From NCBI RefSeq assembly GCF_000753865.1, contig NZ_JQFW01000014.1, positions 1 to 64,000 on the forward strand: a stretch of DNA of 64,000 nucleotides, written 5' to 3'. The DNA is from Alteromonas sp. LOR (GTDB lineage Bacteria > Pseudomonadota > Gammaproteobacteria > Enterobacterales > Alteromonadaceae). Below the pieces are notes generated by a model. That model did not search any database, was not told where the DNA came from, and saw only the letters and a list, made by a program, of their open reading frames with translations. The translations under genes and the position numbers were made by a program. This document shows positions 8,297 to 18,702 of the stretch, piece after piece. How positions within the stretch are numbered: the stretch's first letter is position 1; each line of letters starts with the position of its first letter.

Positions 8297-10537
8297 TTAC
8301 GTTTCGTCTCTAGGTAGCCTTGTGTTTTTTAGTAACTCAACTAACTGATCAAACGGCATTGGCTTGGCAAAGAAAAAGCCTTGAGCTTCATCGCAACCAA
8401 GTTTAATCATATAGATTGCTTGCTCTCGAGTTTCTACACCCTCTGCAATGGTTAACAACCCTAGCTTGTTTCCAAGAGTCACAATAGTTTCTGCAAGCAC
8501 CGCAGCGGAGCCTGGTTGGATATCTTTTACAAAAGAACGATCGACTTTTAATCGGTCTAAGGGGAGCTGCTGCAAGTAACTCATTGAGGAGAAGCCTGTA
8601 CCAAAATCGTCGATAGCTATTTTCACTCCGTAGTCTTTTAAAACGCGCAGTGCATCGATGACAATTTGTGGTTCATCCATAACCACGCTCTCGGTGATTT
8701 CTAGCTCGAGTAAACTTGGATCGCAATCAGCCTCGGTGAGCGCATTTTTGACTTTATCAACAAAAAACCGGTCTCTGAATTGCGGGATAGAGATATTTAC
8801 CGCTACCCGCAGGTGTCCGTGACCAAGCTCTCTTAGCTGCTGGAGTCGTCGGCACGACTCTTCTAAAACCCACTCGCCAATATCAACAATAAGCCCGGAA
8901 TACTCTGCTAGCGGCACAAAAACAGCTGGTGATATATAACCACCGTTTCCATCAGGCCAGCGCAGTAAACCCTCCATACCAACCACTTTGTCGGTCAGTA
9001 AATCTACCTGCGGTTGAAACCATAACTCTAGCTTTCGGGCTGCAAAATCGCTACGCAAACGTCGAATCATGTCTAGACGCCACGTTGTTTGGTCTTCAAT
9101 ATCTTTGGCGTAGTATTCAAAATTATCGGTAAGCTTTTTCTTTGCGCGGTTTAAGGCGATATTGGCTCGCTTGAGTAAATCGATGCCGATATTGCGCTCG
9201 TTATCTACTTTGCACAGGCCCACTTTTACTTTGACTGGCAGCACATGCTCATCAACCACAAAAGACGAATCGAACAGGGCATTGATTACTTCGGGGCAAA
9301 CGTCACTTTCTGGGCCAATTAGGCCAAAAACATCGGCCGCTAATCTACTAAGACGTGTGGTGCTGGGTAACGTTGACTGCATTCTTTCGGCAATAGCTCG
9401 AAGTAAGTCGTTGCCGACTTCCTGCCCTAGCCCATCATTAACATCGGAGAAGTGATTAACATCAACAAGCGCGACGCAGCAATTTTTACTAGCGATATTG
9501 CCTGGGTTGTCTAGCATGTTGATAAATTGGTTGCGATTGGGAAGACGGGTTAGCCAATCTCTGAAAGCGGCGTTACGAAGCTCGTGAAATAAATTAACGT
9601 TTTCATATCCAACGGAAATGCTTGATAAAAACACTTCAAGCAGATGTTTATCTAATTCATTAATGCTCTGAGTTTGGCGCATATACACAGCAGCCTCAAA
9701 GCCTGCTCTACTTATGTATAAAACCGAACAGGATATATCGAATATATGTTGTTTTAATCGTAGGCAGCGATGCACATTTTCTGTAATTTCATCATTATGA
9801 ATGGTATTTACAGGCTGATTGATAAATTCAGCATATTCTCCCGCCGCTCCAAGCACATAAATATTTTCATCATCTAGGTCAAGCAAGGAGCCCGCTCGCG
9901 CGCACAAGAGCCCTTCTGACTCAAGTCCAATCAGTGAACTAATTTGCGTAACTACGCCTTCACAAAATGCTTTGACAGAATGCTCTTCAAACAAATTTGC
10001 CGAGGAGGCAATAATTTTTTCGAGACCAATGCGACTCTGGCTAATGGTAATTATCTGTTGATAAGAGCGAATTGAGGAGATGATCGTTGTAAGTAGTTTA
10101 GACCTAGTAAGCTCTGTCTTGGTTTTGTAATCGTTAATATCGTAAAGCTTAATCACCTGCTCTTCAGGAGCAAAGCCAGGCTGACCGGTTCTAAGAATAA
10201 TACGAGGCTCATTTAAGCCCATTTCTTCGCGAATGTACTTTACTACGTCGAATCCCGCGTCGTCGGTTTCCATCACTACGTCGAGAAGAATAATGGCAAT
10301 GGTGTTGCCATAGTCATGGAGGCGCTCTTTCGCCTCTTTAGCTGAGTGGGCGTGAATGAAGTTCAACTTACGATCGTTGACTGTCAAATCAGACAACGCA
10401 AGACGGGTGACCGTGTGAATTTCTTCATCGTCATCAACAATAAGAATATTCCAGTCTTTCCCGAGCTTTAGCTCAATATCTGTCGCATCGTCATCTAAGA
10501 AGATAAGTTCGTCGTTTTCGTAATCCGTTGCCGACAT
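8297..10537 (-). CDS. Response regulator with DUF3369, degenerate GGDEF and EAL domains
   Basis: A 746-residue cytoplasmic signalling protein. The receiver domain (about 28-150) has the acidic pair near D35-D37 and phospho-acceptor D86 in ILLDVV. A DUF3369 sensor-like region follows (about 160-310). The GGDEF domain (about 320-480) is degenerate: AADVF replaces the GGDEF signature, so cyclase activity is unlikely. The EAL domain (about 490-740) keeps MEGLLRW, the LEITES motif, IDDFGTGFSS, KVDRSF and IAEGVET, which together predict an active c-di-GMP phosphodiesterase. Phosphorylation by an unknown histidine kinase probably controls it. No kinase gene is adjacent. It is divergent from the TIGR03899 gene. 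Confidence 0.9.
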   Translation of the reverse strand: MSATDYENDELIFLDDDATDIELKLGKDWNILIVDDDEEIHTVTRLALSDLTVNDRKLNFIHAHSAKEAKERLHDYGNTIAIILLDVVMETDDAGFDVVKYIREEMGLNEPRIILRTGQPGFAPEEQVIKLYDINDYKTKTELTRSKLLTTIISSIRSYQQIITISQSRIGLEKIIASSANLFEEHSVKAFCEGVVTQISSLIGLESEGLLCARAGSLLDLDDENIYVLGAAGEYAEFINQPVNTIHNDEITENVHRCLRLKQHIFDISCSVLYISRAGFEAAVYMRQTQSINELDKHLLEVFLSSISVGYENVNLFHELRNAAFRDWLTRLPNRNQFINMLDNPGNIASKNCCVALVDVNHFSDVNDGLGQEVGNDLLRAIAERMQSTLPSTTRLSRLAADVFGLIGPESDVCPEVINALFDSSFVVDEHVLPVKVKVGLCKVDNERNIGIDLLKRANIALNRAKKKLTDNFEYYAKDIEDQTTWRLDMIRRLRSDFAARKLELWFQPQVDLLTDKVVGMEGLLRWPDGNGGYISPAVFVPLAEYSGLIVDIGEWVLEESCRRLQQLRELGHGHLRVAVNISIPQFRDRFFVDKVKNALTEADCDPSLLELEITESVVMDEPQIVIDALRVLKDYGVKIAIDDFGTGFSSMSYLQQLPLDRLKVDRSFVKDIQPGSAAVLAETIVTLGNKLGLLTIAEGVETREQAIYMIKLGCDEAQGFFFAKPMPFDQLVELLKNTRLPRDET

Positions 10538-10678
10538 AACCGCTTAATTCCCCAATTTAAATAAAACATAACTGCGCACAACTGTATCGAGCTTAACGAT
10601 TACATTGATAAAACCGATGTGCAATGCAATAGTGACATCCTGTTACTCATTGTTACAAATGAAATTGTCACAACTTTT

Positions 10679-11587
10679 ATGAAAATTAACCCACAGCATC
10701 TAACCCAAGAGGTAAAGAAAACGCCACCGCCTCTGCGTAGTAAAGAGGAGCCCGTTAATCCAGCGGCTCACACTAAAGACTCTACAAATAAAAATGCAGA
10801 AATTGAGGCGAGCAGGCAGCGTATGCTGTCTTGGTTTTCTAGAGTAGGTATTACCCCGTCGGCGCTGTCATTAGATCCGAAAAAACAAGAACATGCCCTC
10901 GAGCGGCGTAAAAAAATACTTCAGATACAAAAAGCGAATAATTTAAAATCTATACTCAATATAGCACTAAATGTAACAATCAACGAACAAACAAGCGACA
11001 ACCTTGATCCAGATTGGTTTTTTGCATTTAGCACGTTAGCTGAAGAAATTTATAGCGCGCCAATGCAAGAACTATGGGGAAAAATTTTTGCTGTTGAAGT
11101 ATCCAGGCCCGGTAGTTTTTCACTGCGAAGCTTACAAACTCTGAAATCTCTTACACATCGCGATGCCAAAGTGTTTATCAAGGCGGTTAACGTAGCGAGT
11201 AAACAAAATAATGACTCTGTGCCGCGTATCTTAGTGGGTTATCACAAGAGAAAAAGGCTGCTTTCAATTTTCAAAAAACCTGTGCCAGAACAGATTAACC
11301 TTGCGAGTGTGGGATTAAGCTATCCGGATTTGCTATCACTTCAAGAGATGAAACTGATTTATGCCAGTGAAATTGAAAGTGGTGAGTACAGAGAAGGACA
11401 GCAGACATCGTGGCGATGCGTTAACGACACCTTTTCACTTACGTGTAAAACCCAAGGCGTAGCGCTGGTTTATTATAAGTTTACGCCCGTTGGAAGTGAG
11501 CTGTTTAAGCTTGTGGGGAAAAATACAAACCCGCTCTATATGCAAAATATAAAAGCGATTTTAACTGAAGTGTTTAACATTGCATGA
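10679..11587 (+). CDS. TIGR03899/DUF2806 family protein
   Basis: A 302-residue protein from the ATG at 10679. The frame is open back to a GTG at 10619, but the extra 20 residues are hydrophobic and out of character, and neither start has a good ribosome site. The N-terminal 60 residues are charged and low in complexity. The core (about 80-300) contains the ERRKKILQIQKANNLKSIL block and DPDWFFAFSTLAEEIYS, which I recognise as the TIGR03899 family of Vibrio and Alteromonas. There is no signal peptide or membrane helix. The function is unknown. Confidence 0.65.
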   Translation: MKINPQHLTQEVKKTPPPLRSKEEPVNPAAHTKDSTNKNAEIEASRQRMLSWFSRVGITPSALSLDPKKQEHALERRKKILQIQKANNLKSILNIALNVTINEQTSDNLDPDWFFAFSTLAEEIYSAPMQELWGKIFAVEVSRPGSFSLRSLQTLKSLTHRDAKVFIKAVNVASKQNNDSVPRILVGYHKRKRLLSIFKKPVPEQINLASVGLSYPDLLSLQEMKLIYASEIESGEYREGQQTSWRCVNDTFSLTCKTQGVALVYYKFTPVGSELFKLVGKNTNPLYMQNIKAILTEVFNIA

Positions 11588-11622
11588 CTGCTTGCCTCAC
11601 ACAAGTGAGACACATGCAGTCA
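11585..11622. repeat. Nested hairpin between convergent genes
   Basis: An outer stem TGACTGC/GCAGTCA encloses an inner stem CTCAC-ACAA-GTGAG. There is no T-run on either side, so it is not a standard terminator. It may stabilise the cysH transcript 3' end. Confidence 0.4.
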
Positions 11623-11632
11623 GCCATGTAAA

Positions 11633-12379
11633 TTAAATACCATCACCGAATTCGTGCAATCCGCACTCTCTTTTAAGACCAAAGAAGCGTGTATCTTGCT
11701 CTTCCATGCCCTCTTGTAACGACTGTGTGGTATGCCAGTCGCCAATAGACACGTAGCCTTGCTCCCAAAGCGGATGATAAGAGAGATTGTGCTCTTTTAG
11801 GTAGTAGTGCAGGTCTTTATTGCTCCAATCTATGATGGGATAGAGTTTAAACTGCCCAGACACTTTTTGCAGAACAGGTAACTTCCCTCGAGAATCTGAC
11901 TGACTGCGACGCAAACCAGCAAACCAAGTTCCAGCATTAAGCTCTTGCAGCGCTCTTTGCATAGGCTCAACTTTGTTAAGAGAATTGTAAGTTTCAATTC
12001 CCTCTATGCCTTGCTCCCACAGTCTGCCAAATCGAGCTTCTTGCCATGCTGATGACATATTCGCTTGATATACATGTAGGTTAAGCTTGAGCTTAGCAAC
12101 CAGTTCATCGATGAATTGGTAAGTCTCGGGAAACAAATACCCCGTGTCGGTTAACACAACAGGAATATCTGGCTTTGCTTGTGTCAGCATATGCAGCATT
12201 ACCGCAGACTGAGCACCAAAGCTTGACGACACAATATGAGTATCAGGCAAATTATCAAAGGCCCATTCCACTCGTTGTTGTGCCGTCATCGCTTCAAGCG
12301 ACCCGTTGATATCAGCAAGCTCTTCCTTGCTGATATCTAGCGATAATACTTGCTCTGTAACCGCCGTATTATTGCTCAT
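11633..12379 (-). CDS. cysH: Phosphoadenosine phosphosulfate reductase CysH
   Basis: Reduces PAPS to sulfite with thioredoxin as donor, in assimilatory sulfate reduction. The start chosen is the ATG at 12379 ([10 protein letters not shown], 248 residues, against 244 in E. coli); the frame opens at an upstream TTG. Signatures are [12 protein letters not shown] for the ATP-sulfurylase-type fold, [12 protein letters not shown] and the C-terminal [11 protein letters not shown] with the single catalytic Cys. The double CC pairs of iron-sulfur APS reductases are absent, which indicates the PAPS-type enzyme. It overlaps the cysI 3' end by 11 bp and is last in the cysJIH operon. Confidence 0.95.
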   Translation of the reverse strand: MSNNTAVTEQVLSLDISKEELADINGSLEAMTAQQRVEWAFDNLPDTHIVSSSFGAQSAVMLHMLTQAKPDIPVVLTDTGYLFPETYQFIDELVAKLKLNLHVYQANMSSAWQEARFGRLWEQGIEGIETYNSLNKVEPMQRALQELNAGTWFAGLRRSQSDSRGKLPVLQKVSGQFKLYPIIDWSNKDLHYYLKEHNLSYHPLWEQGYVSIGDWHTTQSLQEGMEEQDTRFFGLKRECGLHEFGDGI

Positions 12380-14090
12380 AGAAATCACGCGCAGAATCAA
12401 CTACCGGTTTAACAACGCCGGTACGAACAACAAAATCTCCAAACGCTTCGCCGTCTTCTCGATTGCTAGCCCACTGGCCAAACAGCGTATCGAGCTCTGA
12501 CATAATTTCTTGCTCGCTGATGTTTTCACGATACATACGAGGGATACGTGTCCCCTCGCGGTCGCCACCTAAATGCAGGTTGTACTTGCCAGGGCCTTTT
12601 CCAACTAATCCTACTTCAGAAAGCATGGCACGACCACAGCCATTCGGACAGCCCGTTACGCGGAAAATCACGCTATCATCAGCAAGCCCGTGTTTGGCTA
12701 ATAGTCCCTCAAGCTCAGTGACAGCGTCAGGTAAGTAACGCTCCGCTTCTGCCATTGCTAGCGGACAAGTTGGTAGTGACACACACGCCATTGAATCAAG
12801 ACGTTGATTAGATACCGCAGGGGCAATTAATCCGTGCTCACGAGCCAATGCTTCTACTTTTTCCTTGTCGGCTGGCGCAACACCGGCGATAATCAGGTTT
12901 TGATTTGCCGTTAGCCTGAAATCGCCTTTATGAATCTTAGCAATTTCTGCACACCCTGTTTTTAAGGTCTTTCCTGGGTAATCTAGAATTCGGCCGTTTT
13001 CGATAAATACGGTTAAATGATAGTTACCGTCGATGCCTTCTACCCAGCCAAAGCGGTCGCCACGTTCGGTAAACTCAAACGGTCGACTCTCTTGAAATGT
13101 AACGTTTGCACGCTTTTCAACTTCAGCTTTAAAGTTATCTACACCAACGCGTTCAAGGGTGTATTTGGTTTTTGCATTCTTACGATTAACACGGTTACCC
13201 CAGTCGCGCTGTACAGTCACTACCGCTGCGGCAATATCGAGCGTATTTTCTAGTGGAATATAACCAAAGTCAGTGGCTTTGCGAGGATACGTACTTTTAT
13301 CCCCGTGAGTCATGGCAAGACCACCACCTACTAATAGGTTAAAGCCAACCAGCTTGCCGTTTTCTGCAATGGCAACAAAATTCAAATCGTTAGCGTGTAC
13401 GTCAACGTCGTTTTGCGGTGGAATAACAACCGTGGTTTTAAACTTACGTGGAAGATAGTTATCGCCAAGAATAGGTTCAACCGGCTTCTCTGTGGTTTCC
13501 ACTTTTTCGCCATCTAACCAAATTTCAGCGTAAGCACGTGTTTTAGGAAGTAAGTGCTCGCTTATCTTTTTAGCCCACTCAAACGCCTCTAAATGCAGTT
13601 CTGATTCTACAGGGTTCGAGGTACACAATACGTTTCTGTTCACGTCACCGGCTGTCGCAATTGAATCGATGCCTGCTTTATTGAGCATCTGGTGCATCGA
13701 CTTAATTTTTGGCTTGAGCACACCGTGAAACTGAAAAGTCTGTCGCGTAGTTAACCGGATACTGCCGTACAACGTGTGATCGGAAGCAAACTTGTCTATC
13801 GCTAGCCACTGGTCGGGCATAATTACGCCACCAGGTAACCGCGCACGCAACATCACATTTTGCAGCGGTTCAAGCTTTTGCTTAGCACGCTCTGCGCGAA
13901 TATCTCTGTCATCCTGCTGATACATACCGTGGAAGCGAATTAACTGGAAGTTATCAGCCGTAAAGCCACCTGTAAGATCATCTTTCAGGTCAGTTTCTAT
14001 TGTTCCGCGAAGGTTTTTACTTTCGCGCTTTAATCTTTCGTTGTCGGCTAATTTGCCCTCAACAACGAATGGAGAGTTTTCATTACTCAT
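12369..14090 (-). CDS. cysI: Sulfite reductase hemoprotein beta subunit CysI
   Basis: The siroheme [4Fe-4S] subunit that reduces sulfite to sulfide with electrons from CysJ. At 573 residues it is near the E. coli length (570). The cluster ligands are visible as CVSLPTC (C-X5-C) and TGCPNGC (C-X3-C) in the last third. The siroheme-binding regions [14 protein letters not shown] and [13 protein letters not shown] are intact. Its ATG overlaps the cysJ stop by one base (TAATG), so translation is probably coupled. It lies between cysJ and cysH in the usual order. Confidence 0.96.
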   Translation of the reverse strand: MSNENSPFVVEGKLADNERLKRESKNLRGTIETDLKDDLTGGFTADNFQLIRFHGMYQQDDRDIRAERAKQKLEPLQNVMLRARLPGGVIMPDQWLAIDKFASDHTLYGSIRLTTRQTFQFHGVLKPKIKSMHQMLNKAGIDSIATAGDVNRNVLCTSNPVESELHLEAFEWAKKISEHLLPKTRAYAEIWLDGEKVETTEKPVEPILGDNYLPRKFKTTVVIPPQNDVDVHANDLNFVAIAENGKLVGFNLLVGGGLAMTHGDKSTYPRKATDFGYIPLENTLDIAAAVVTVQRDWGNRVNRKNAKTKYTLERVGVDNFKAEVEKRANVTFQESRPFEFTERGDRFGWVEGIDGNYHLTVFIENGRILDYPGKTLKTGCAEIAKIHKGDFRLTANQNLIIAGVAPADKEKVEALAREHGLIAPAVSNQRLDSMACVSLPTCPLAMAEAERYLPDAVTELEGLLAKHGLADDSVIFRVTGCPNGCGRAMLSEVGLVGKGPGKYNLHLGGDREGTRIPRMYRENISEQEIMSELDTLFGQWASNREDGEAFGDFVVRTGVVKPVVDSARDFYEQ

Positions 14091-15925
14091 TAATAGACAT
14101 CCTTTTGATAACGTTTCGCTTTACGCAACTCAACCACGTATGATTTTGCTTCCGCTTCTGACTTGCCACCGTGCTCTTGCACAATCTTGATCAGCGCTTC
14201 TTCAACATCTTTCGCCATGTGCATAGCATCGCCACACACATAGAAGTGAGCGCCCTGCTCTAACCATTCGAATACTTCTTTACCATTTTCGAGTAGTCGG
14301 TGCTGAACGTAAACCTTCTCTTCTTGATCACGTGAGAACGCTAACGTTATTTTGTCTAGCAAGCCTTCTTTTACATATCCTTGCCATTCAACTTGATACA
14401 AGAAGTCTTGGGTAAAGTGCGGGTTACCGAAAAATAACCAGTTTTTGCCCTCTGCTTCTTGTACGTCTCTCTCTTGCATAAACGACCTGAACGGCGCGAT
14501 ACCTGTTCCTGGGCCAACCATAATGACTGGCGTATTAGGGTCAGCAGGCAAGCGGAAGTTATCGTTGTTTTCAACGAACACCTCTACTTCACCATTTTCC
14601 TCAAGGTATTCGCAAAGGTAACCCGATGCGCCGCCCTGATGACGCTCTCCAAAAGCTTCATAATCAACGTGGGCCACTGTAAGGTGAACTTCGTCCTCTA
14701 CATAGGCCTGGCTTGACGCAATTGAATAGAGTCGCGGCGTAAGAGGGCGCAGTGCGTCAACAAGTTGCTGCGCTGAAATACTGCCAACATGGTCGCGAAC
14801 AATATCAATAATTTGTCTGTCGGCCATGTAAGTACGAAGTTGTGCTTTGTCTTCCATCAGCGCTGCCAAACCTTCCGACCCCGTCGCAGCCTGATAGGCC
14901 TTGATGAAATTAGGATAGCTCAGTGTTAACTCAAGCTTAGAGGTAAGCGCCTCTTTTAGCGTCATGGCACTTTCTGCCACCACTACCTCTGCATTTTCAT
15001 CAAGAGAAAGCAGTGCAATAAGGTCGTTTACCAACGAAGGGGCATTTTTAAACCATACGCCAAGGGCATCGCCTGGTTTGTAGGTAATACCTGAGTCTTC
15101 AAGGCTAATTTCGATATGACGAATATCTTTAATTGAGTCTCTGCCGGTGATCTTTTGAGATTCAATCAACGATGCAGTATAAGGCGCTTTCTTTGTATAA
15201 GTTTGCGCCGGAGCCCCCGCAACCGCAACACCGGTTTGTGCCGCTACGGCCGGAGCTGCTGAGGCTGTGAAATCTTCTTTCAACGAGTCAATAAAGCTGT
15301 TCAGCCATGCTTCTGCTTCGGCCTCGTAATCTACGTCACAATCTAAGCGGTCGATAACCGCAGTTGCACCTAATTTAGATAAACGCTCGTCGAAGTCTTT
15401 GCCGGTTTGGCAGAAAAACTCGTAGCTACTATCTCCTAGGCTTACTACGCCGTACTTTGTATTCGCTAACTTCGGCGCTTTTTTACTTGCGACATATTCA
15501 TGCAGCTCGATGGCGTCGTCTGGCGCATCGCCTTCACCATGAGTACTAACGAACACGGCAACGTGAGTTTCGCTTTTAAGGTTACGGGCTTTATAGTCCG
15601 CCATGCTTACTAGCTTGCTGTTATACCCTGCACCTTCTGCTTTCGCTTGGCACTCGTGAGCTAACGCTTTGGCGTTACCAGTTTGAGAGCCGTACAAAAT
15701 AGTAAGAGTGGGAGCATCTCCCGCTGACACAGGTGCCGCTTGTAGCGACGGCGCCACTGCCCCGCCCTGCGCAGCAGCCATACCCGCAGCATAACCACTC
15801 ACCCATGTGAGCTGATCACGATTTAGACCAGCAATAGCTTGCGTGATCGCATTCCACTGCTGTTCATTTACTACCGCGCCTGGCGCTGAATTTGACACTG
15901 TTGTTGAGTTAGAATCTTTTGACAT
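14090..15925 (-). CDS. cysJ: Sulfite reductase flavoprotein alpha subunit CysJ
   Basis: Passes electrons from NADPH through FAD and FMN to CysI. From the ATG at 15925 it has 611 residues; the frame is open upstream to a TTG. In order: a short N-terminal region ending [17 protein letters not shown], a flavodoxin domain (about 70-210) with [12 protein letters not shown] and [10 protein letters not shown], an Ala-rich linker, then an FAD/NADP reductase module with [41 protein letters not shown] and the C-terminal RYQKDVY. The whole structure matches E. coli CysJ. It is first in the cysJIH operon. No CysB site was identified upstream. Confidence 0.96.
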   Translation of the reverse strand: MSKDSNSTTVSNSAPGAVVNEQQWNAITQAIAGLNRDQLTWVSGYAAGMAAAQGGAVAPSLQAAPVSAGDAPTLTILYGSQTGNAKALAHECQAKAEGAGYNSKLVSMADYKARNLKSETHVAVFVSTHGEGDAPDDAIELHEYVASKKAPKLANTKYGVVSLGDSSYEFFCQTGKDFDERLSKLGATAVIDRLDCDVDYEAEAEAWLNSFIDSLKEDFTASAAPAVAAQTGVAVAGAPAQTYTKKAPYTASLIESQKITGRDSIKDIRHIEISLEDSGITYKPGDALGVWFKNAPSLVNDLIALLSLDENAEVVVAESAMTLKEALTSKLELTLSYPNFIKAYQAATGSEGLAALMEDKAQLRTYMADRQIIDIVRDHVGSISAQQLVDALRPLTPRLYSIASSQAYVEDEVHLTVAHVDYEAFGERHQGGASGYLCEYLEENGEVEVFVENNDNFRLPADPNTPVIMVGPGTGIAPFRSFMQERDVQEAEGKNWLFFGNPHFTQDFLYQVEWQGYVKEGLLDKITLAFSRDQEEKVYVQHRLLENGKEVFEWLEQGAHFYVCGDAMHMAKDVEEALIKIVQEHGGKSEAEAKSYVVELRKAKRYQKDVY

Positions 15926-16033
15926 AGTCTTATAGCCCTTTTTCGATGTCGCTAGGCTAACGACTTTATTCAAGAAGAGAAAAGAATAAATGAGACTTTT
16001 TTATTACTGAATGTGCTTAAAAGCATTATTGAA

Positions 16034-16069
16034 ATAAAAAAGGCGCTATCTGCGTAGCAGAAGCGCCTT
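16034..16069 (-). terminator. Terminator of the TIGR04219/DUF2333 operon
   Basis: AAGGCGCT and AGCGCCTT form an 8-bp stem, followed on the minus strand by a run of six T. It lies about 22 bp after the stop of the outer-membrane protein gene. Confidence 0.88.
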
Positions 16070-16090
16070 CATTAATACCTGTTACAAAGA

Positions 16091-16846
16091 CTAGAAATGT
16101 AGCTCTAGCCCAGCAAATACGCCGTCAAACTCCATGTCGGCATAAACATCGTCTAAGTCTTCAATATCAACTGTGACGTTTCTGTAACCTAGTTGCACCG
16201 TCATGTCTATGGCAATACTTTCGATAAAAGAATAGGCAACAGCCACTTGATAATCACTTAACTCATGATCGTCAAAGGACAAGTAGCTTCCTTCGGCATA
16301 TGCAGACAACCCTGTAAACGGTAAACCAACCTGAATTTTTGAGTAAGCCATTGGCACAATGCCTGAGAAATCTGCAGACCCTTGCGTCGCACTTGCTCTA
16401 TCGTTTACTAGCAATGCACCATCGATGTATTTTGCATTGATACCTAAATCGAAACTTACCAAGTCGTTATCGAACAACTCGTAGTAAAGAATAAGATCGG
16501 TAGAGGTTAAATCAATATCGGTAGCAACTTCGCTGTTTGCCGTATAAAGCTGACCGTCAAAAGTAAAGCTAGAGTCGAGTGTTGTTACACCTGAATTGTC
16601 TAGAGTTGTTTGGTTTATCTTAACATTCGGTAAAAAAGGAACCGGATGCTCTAGTGCGATATACACCGACGAATTGGTTTCATCGTCAAAACTAAAGTTT
16701 GCCGTATTATTGGTATCGGCAAAGCCACCTGACGTGTCGGTTTGCCATGCCTGAGCCCCAACATAAACCCCAGCGATAGTATCAGCGTGTGAAGATACAG
16801 ATACCAGTGCGCATCCGAGTGCGGCAACTAAAAGACTCTTTTTCAT
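16091..16846 (-). CDS. TIGR04219 family outer membrane beta-barrel protein
   Basis: A 251-residue protein with a signal peptide ending SSHADT. The mature part has alternating hydrophobic/polar strands, a conserved LEHPVPFLPNVKI segment near residue 65 and a C-terminal strand FAGLELHF ending in Phe, the usual signal for barrel assembly. This fits the TIGR04219 family of outer-membrane proteins seen in Vibrio, Shewanella and Alteromonas. The function is unknown; a small porin-like or structural role is possible. It follows DUF2333 with a 3-bp gap, so the two are probably co-transcribed. Confidence 0.82.
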   Translation of the reverse strand: MKKSLLVAALGCALVSVSSHADTIAGVYVGAQAWQTDTSGGFADTNNTANFSFDDETNSSVYIALEHPVPFLPNVKINQTTLDNSGVTTLDSSFTFDGQLYTANSEVATDIDLTSTDLILYYELFDNDLVSFDLGINAKYIDGALLVNDRASATQGSADFSGIVPMAYSKIQVGLPFTGLSAYAEGSYLSFDDHELSDYQVAVAYSFIESIAIDMTVQLGYRNVTVDIEDLDDVYADMEFDGVFAGLELHF

Positions 16847-16849
16847 TCA

Positions 16850-17842
16850 TTATCCTTGATTAAGAAGTTCAGATATTTCGATAAGTGCTGCATTGGCGCG
16901 AGAAATATAGTTAGCCATTACCAATGAATGATTAGCTAACATGCCAAAACCGCTTCCATTTAAAATCATTGGGCTAAACACTGACTGCTGTGTGGCCTCC
17001 AACTCTCGAATAATTTGCTCCATACTGACTAGCGCATTTTTATCTTTAAGCACGTCATAAAACTCTATTTCAACGGCTTTCAAAAAATGCAGTAAAGCCC
17101 ATGACGCACCGCGTGCTTCATAAAAATTATCGTCAAGCTTCCACCAGCTTGTTTTGACCACACTTTGCTTTGCCACGGGTGTAGATTGGCGAGCATTTCT
17201 GTCACCTGCCAAGTCGGTGTTGATTCTAGCAGATCCAACGCTGGCACTTAACCTTTGCGAGTAGCTTCCCAATCTTTTTTCTACTTGCTTTAACCACTCT
17301 CGTAAATTATCAGCGCGGGTGTAAAACTGGCTATCGCTGTTTCGTGTGCTCGCTAATTCCTCTCGGTATTGCTTTAGAAGCGCGATACCGTCGGAATAAC
17401 TCGATTCTGATGAAGGTAACGCCCAGCTTTGATGATCCATATTAAACTTGGGGTGAGCCTTTGTTAAATAGGGATTTTCCACTGATTGAGACTGAGAACG
17501 ACTGAAGTCTTTTCGCATAGATAAGGCTAAATCGCGGATCATTTCCAGTGCCCCGAATTCCCATGCAGGCATATTATCAAGCAAAACACCGGGTGGAATG
17601 ACGTCGTTAGACAAGTAACCGCCTGGCTTATCGAGCAAGGTTTCTGATACATCAATCATTGCGGTGGTAATTGTATAACCAGCAATTTGTGTTGGATTCT
17701 CTACAGTAGAAGATGTTTTCAAGCGGTCTTTAATATCATACGTATCAGGCGATAAGCTCCAGTACCATCCTATAAGCCAGAATATAATGACAAGTAGCAC
17801 AGCGACAATCGCTATCCGTTTCGCGTTAATTGATTGTCTCAT
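16850..17842 (-). CDS. DUF2333 family membrane-anchored protein
   Basis: A 330-residue protein with one N-terminal membrane helix (about 10-29, IAIVAVLLVIIFWLIGWYW) and a large periplasmic domain. The block DKPGGYLSNDVIPPGVLLDN followed by MPAWEFGALEMIRDLAL is characteristic of DUF2333. The rest is helical. The function is unknown. It is directly upstream of the TIGR04219 outer-membrane gene, so both may act at the envelope. Confidence 0.82.
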   Translation of the reverse strand: MRQSINAKRIAIVAVLLVIIFWLIGWYWSLSPDTYDIKDRLKTSSTVENPTQIAGYTITTAMIDVSETLLDKPGGYLSNDVIPPGVLLDNMPAWEFGALEMIRDLALSMRKDFSRSQSQSVENPYLTKAHPKFNMDHQSWALPSSESSYSDGIALLKQYREELASTRNSDSQFYTRADNLREWLKQVEKRLGSYSQRLSASVGSARINTDLAGDRNARQSTPVAKQSVVKTSWWKLDDNFYEARGASWALLHFLKAVEIEFYDVLKDKNALVSMEQIIRELEATQQSVFSPMILNGSGFGMLANHSLVMANYISRANAALIEISELLNQG

Positions 17843-17870
17843 ATAAACACCAACCTTCCTTTTTTACACA

Positions 17871-17897
17871 AAACAGCCGACCTGAGTCAGCTGTTTG
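17871..17897 (-). terminator. Likely terminator of the psp operon
   Basis: AAACAGC and GCTGTTT form a stem extended by a G-U pair and GAC/GTC, followed on the minus strand by TTTTGTG. It lies about 100 bp after the last gene of the leftward psp set. Confidence 0.55.
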
Positions 17898-17997
17898 AAT
17901 TTTTATAATGACGAGAGAAATACTAACCCCAATAACGGGTATTCCCTATATGACCACTTTTTAGTACCTGAATACAACTTAATTCGATTTATGATAA

Positions 17998-18360
17998 CTA
18001 TAACGTATGGTGCATATTGTGCTCATTTTTCTGCGCGTATGATGCAGTATTGCGCTTTTTCAATGCATATAGGGCAATTGCAATAACGATGATAGGCCAA
18101 AATGCACTGACACCTGCCAACAACAATGCAAATAATACCGCGCCAAGGGCGAGTACCACAGTACCCACTACGCTCAAGGCGACAACAAACCCAACAATAG
18201 CCAACACAATACCCACTACAGAAAACACTGCTATATTCTCCCAAGGACTCAGCAATTCATCTGACATCACTAAATGCATTCCTAATGCATCCTCCACCAC
18301 ACTGCCGAGACAATTCATCAGCACGATGGCAATAACCAACGCCAATAGAAAATTTTTCAT
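17998..18360 (-). CDS. Small membrane protein of the psp operon
   Basis: A 120-residue protein that is mostly hydrophobic, with three likely helices (about 4-20, 44-65 and 66-102) and a polar basic C-terminus rich in Asn and His. I do not recognise the family. Its ATG overlaps the stop of the pspC-like gene, so it is translated with it. The position, after pspA and pspC, suggests a part in the envelope stress response; it might take the place of PspB or PspD, but the sequence alone does not show this. Confidence 0.65.
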   Translation of the reverse strand: MKNFLLALVIAIVLMNCLGSVVEDALGMHLVMSDELLSPWENIAVFSVVGIVLAIVGFVVALSVVGTVVLALGAVLFALLLAGVSAFWPIIVIAIALYALKKRNTASYAQKNEHNMHHTL

Positions 18361-18560
18361 TACGCTAATCTCGGCAGTAAAATAACTGCTGCAAAGTACG
18401 CAAGTAAGATAATTACAGGCATGAAAACCAGGGCTGCAACTGCAGCGCCACGTACCCAGACTGCGTCAATGTCAAAGTAACGCGCAACGCCTGCACACAC
18501 GCCCGAAATAACACCTGAATCTAAATCTCTATAAATACGTTTTTGTGATGACAATTTCAT
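18360..18560 (-). CDS. pspC: PspC-domain protein
   Basis: From the ATG at 18560 it encodes 66 residues made up almost entirely of a PspC domain: RIYRDLDSGVISGVCAGVARYFDID, then one or two hydrophobic segments (about 37-64). In E. coli PspC sits in the inner membrane and, with PspB, draws PspA away from PspF under stress. E. coli PspC is about twice as long, so this is a minimal form without the cytoplasmic tail. No pspB gene is seen between it and pspA. Confidence 0.85.
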   Translation of the reverse strand: MKLSSQKRIYRDLDSGVISGVCAGVARYFDIDAVWVRGAAVAALVFMPVIILLAYFAAVILLPRLA

Positions 18561-18650
18561 GATTTTCTCCAACAATCTTTTATTTACTTAGCTTTTATTG
18601 AACTAGCTTGTACGACCTAAGCGTTTACCACTAGAAAGGACTTAGCGACT

Positions 18651-18670
18651 GCGCCTAAACCATTAGGCGC
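18651..18670. repeat. Hairpin between pspA and pspC
   Basis: GCGCCTAA-ACCA-TTAGGCGC, a perfect 8-bp stem with a 4-base loop and no T-run. It may protect the pspA message or reduce readthrough to pspC. Confidence 0.6.
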
Positions 18671-18702
18671 TTGTTTAGCGCTTAAGCTACTTTTATTAAC
18701 GC

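Noticed and set aside
11585-11622. Terminator after cysH or the TIGR03899 gene
   Set aside because: Hairpin without a T-run on either strand; listed as a hairpin only.
18017-18385. 122-residue open frame opposite the psp membrane protein
   Set aside because: Ala/Thr/Asn-rich shadow of a hydrophobic coding region; the opposite strand fits the psp operon.
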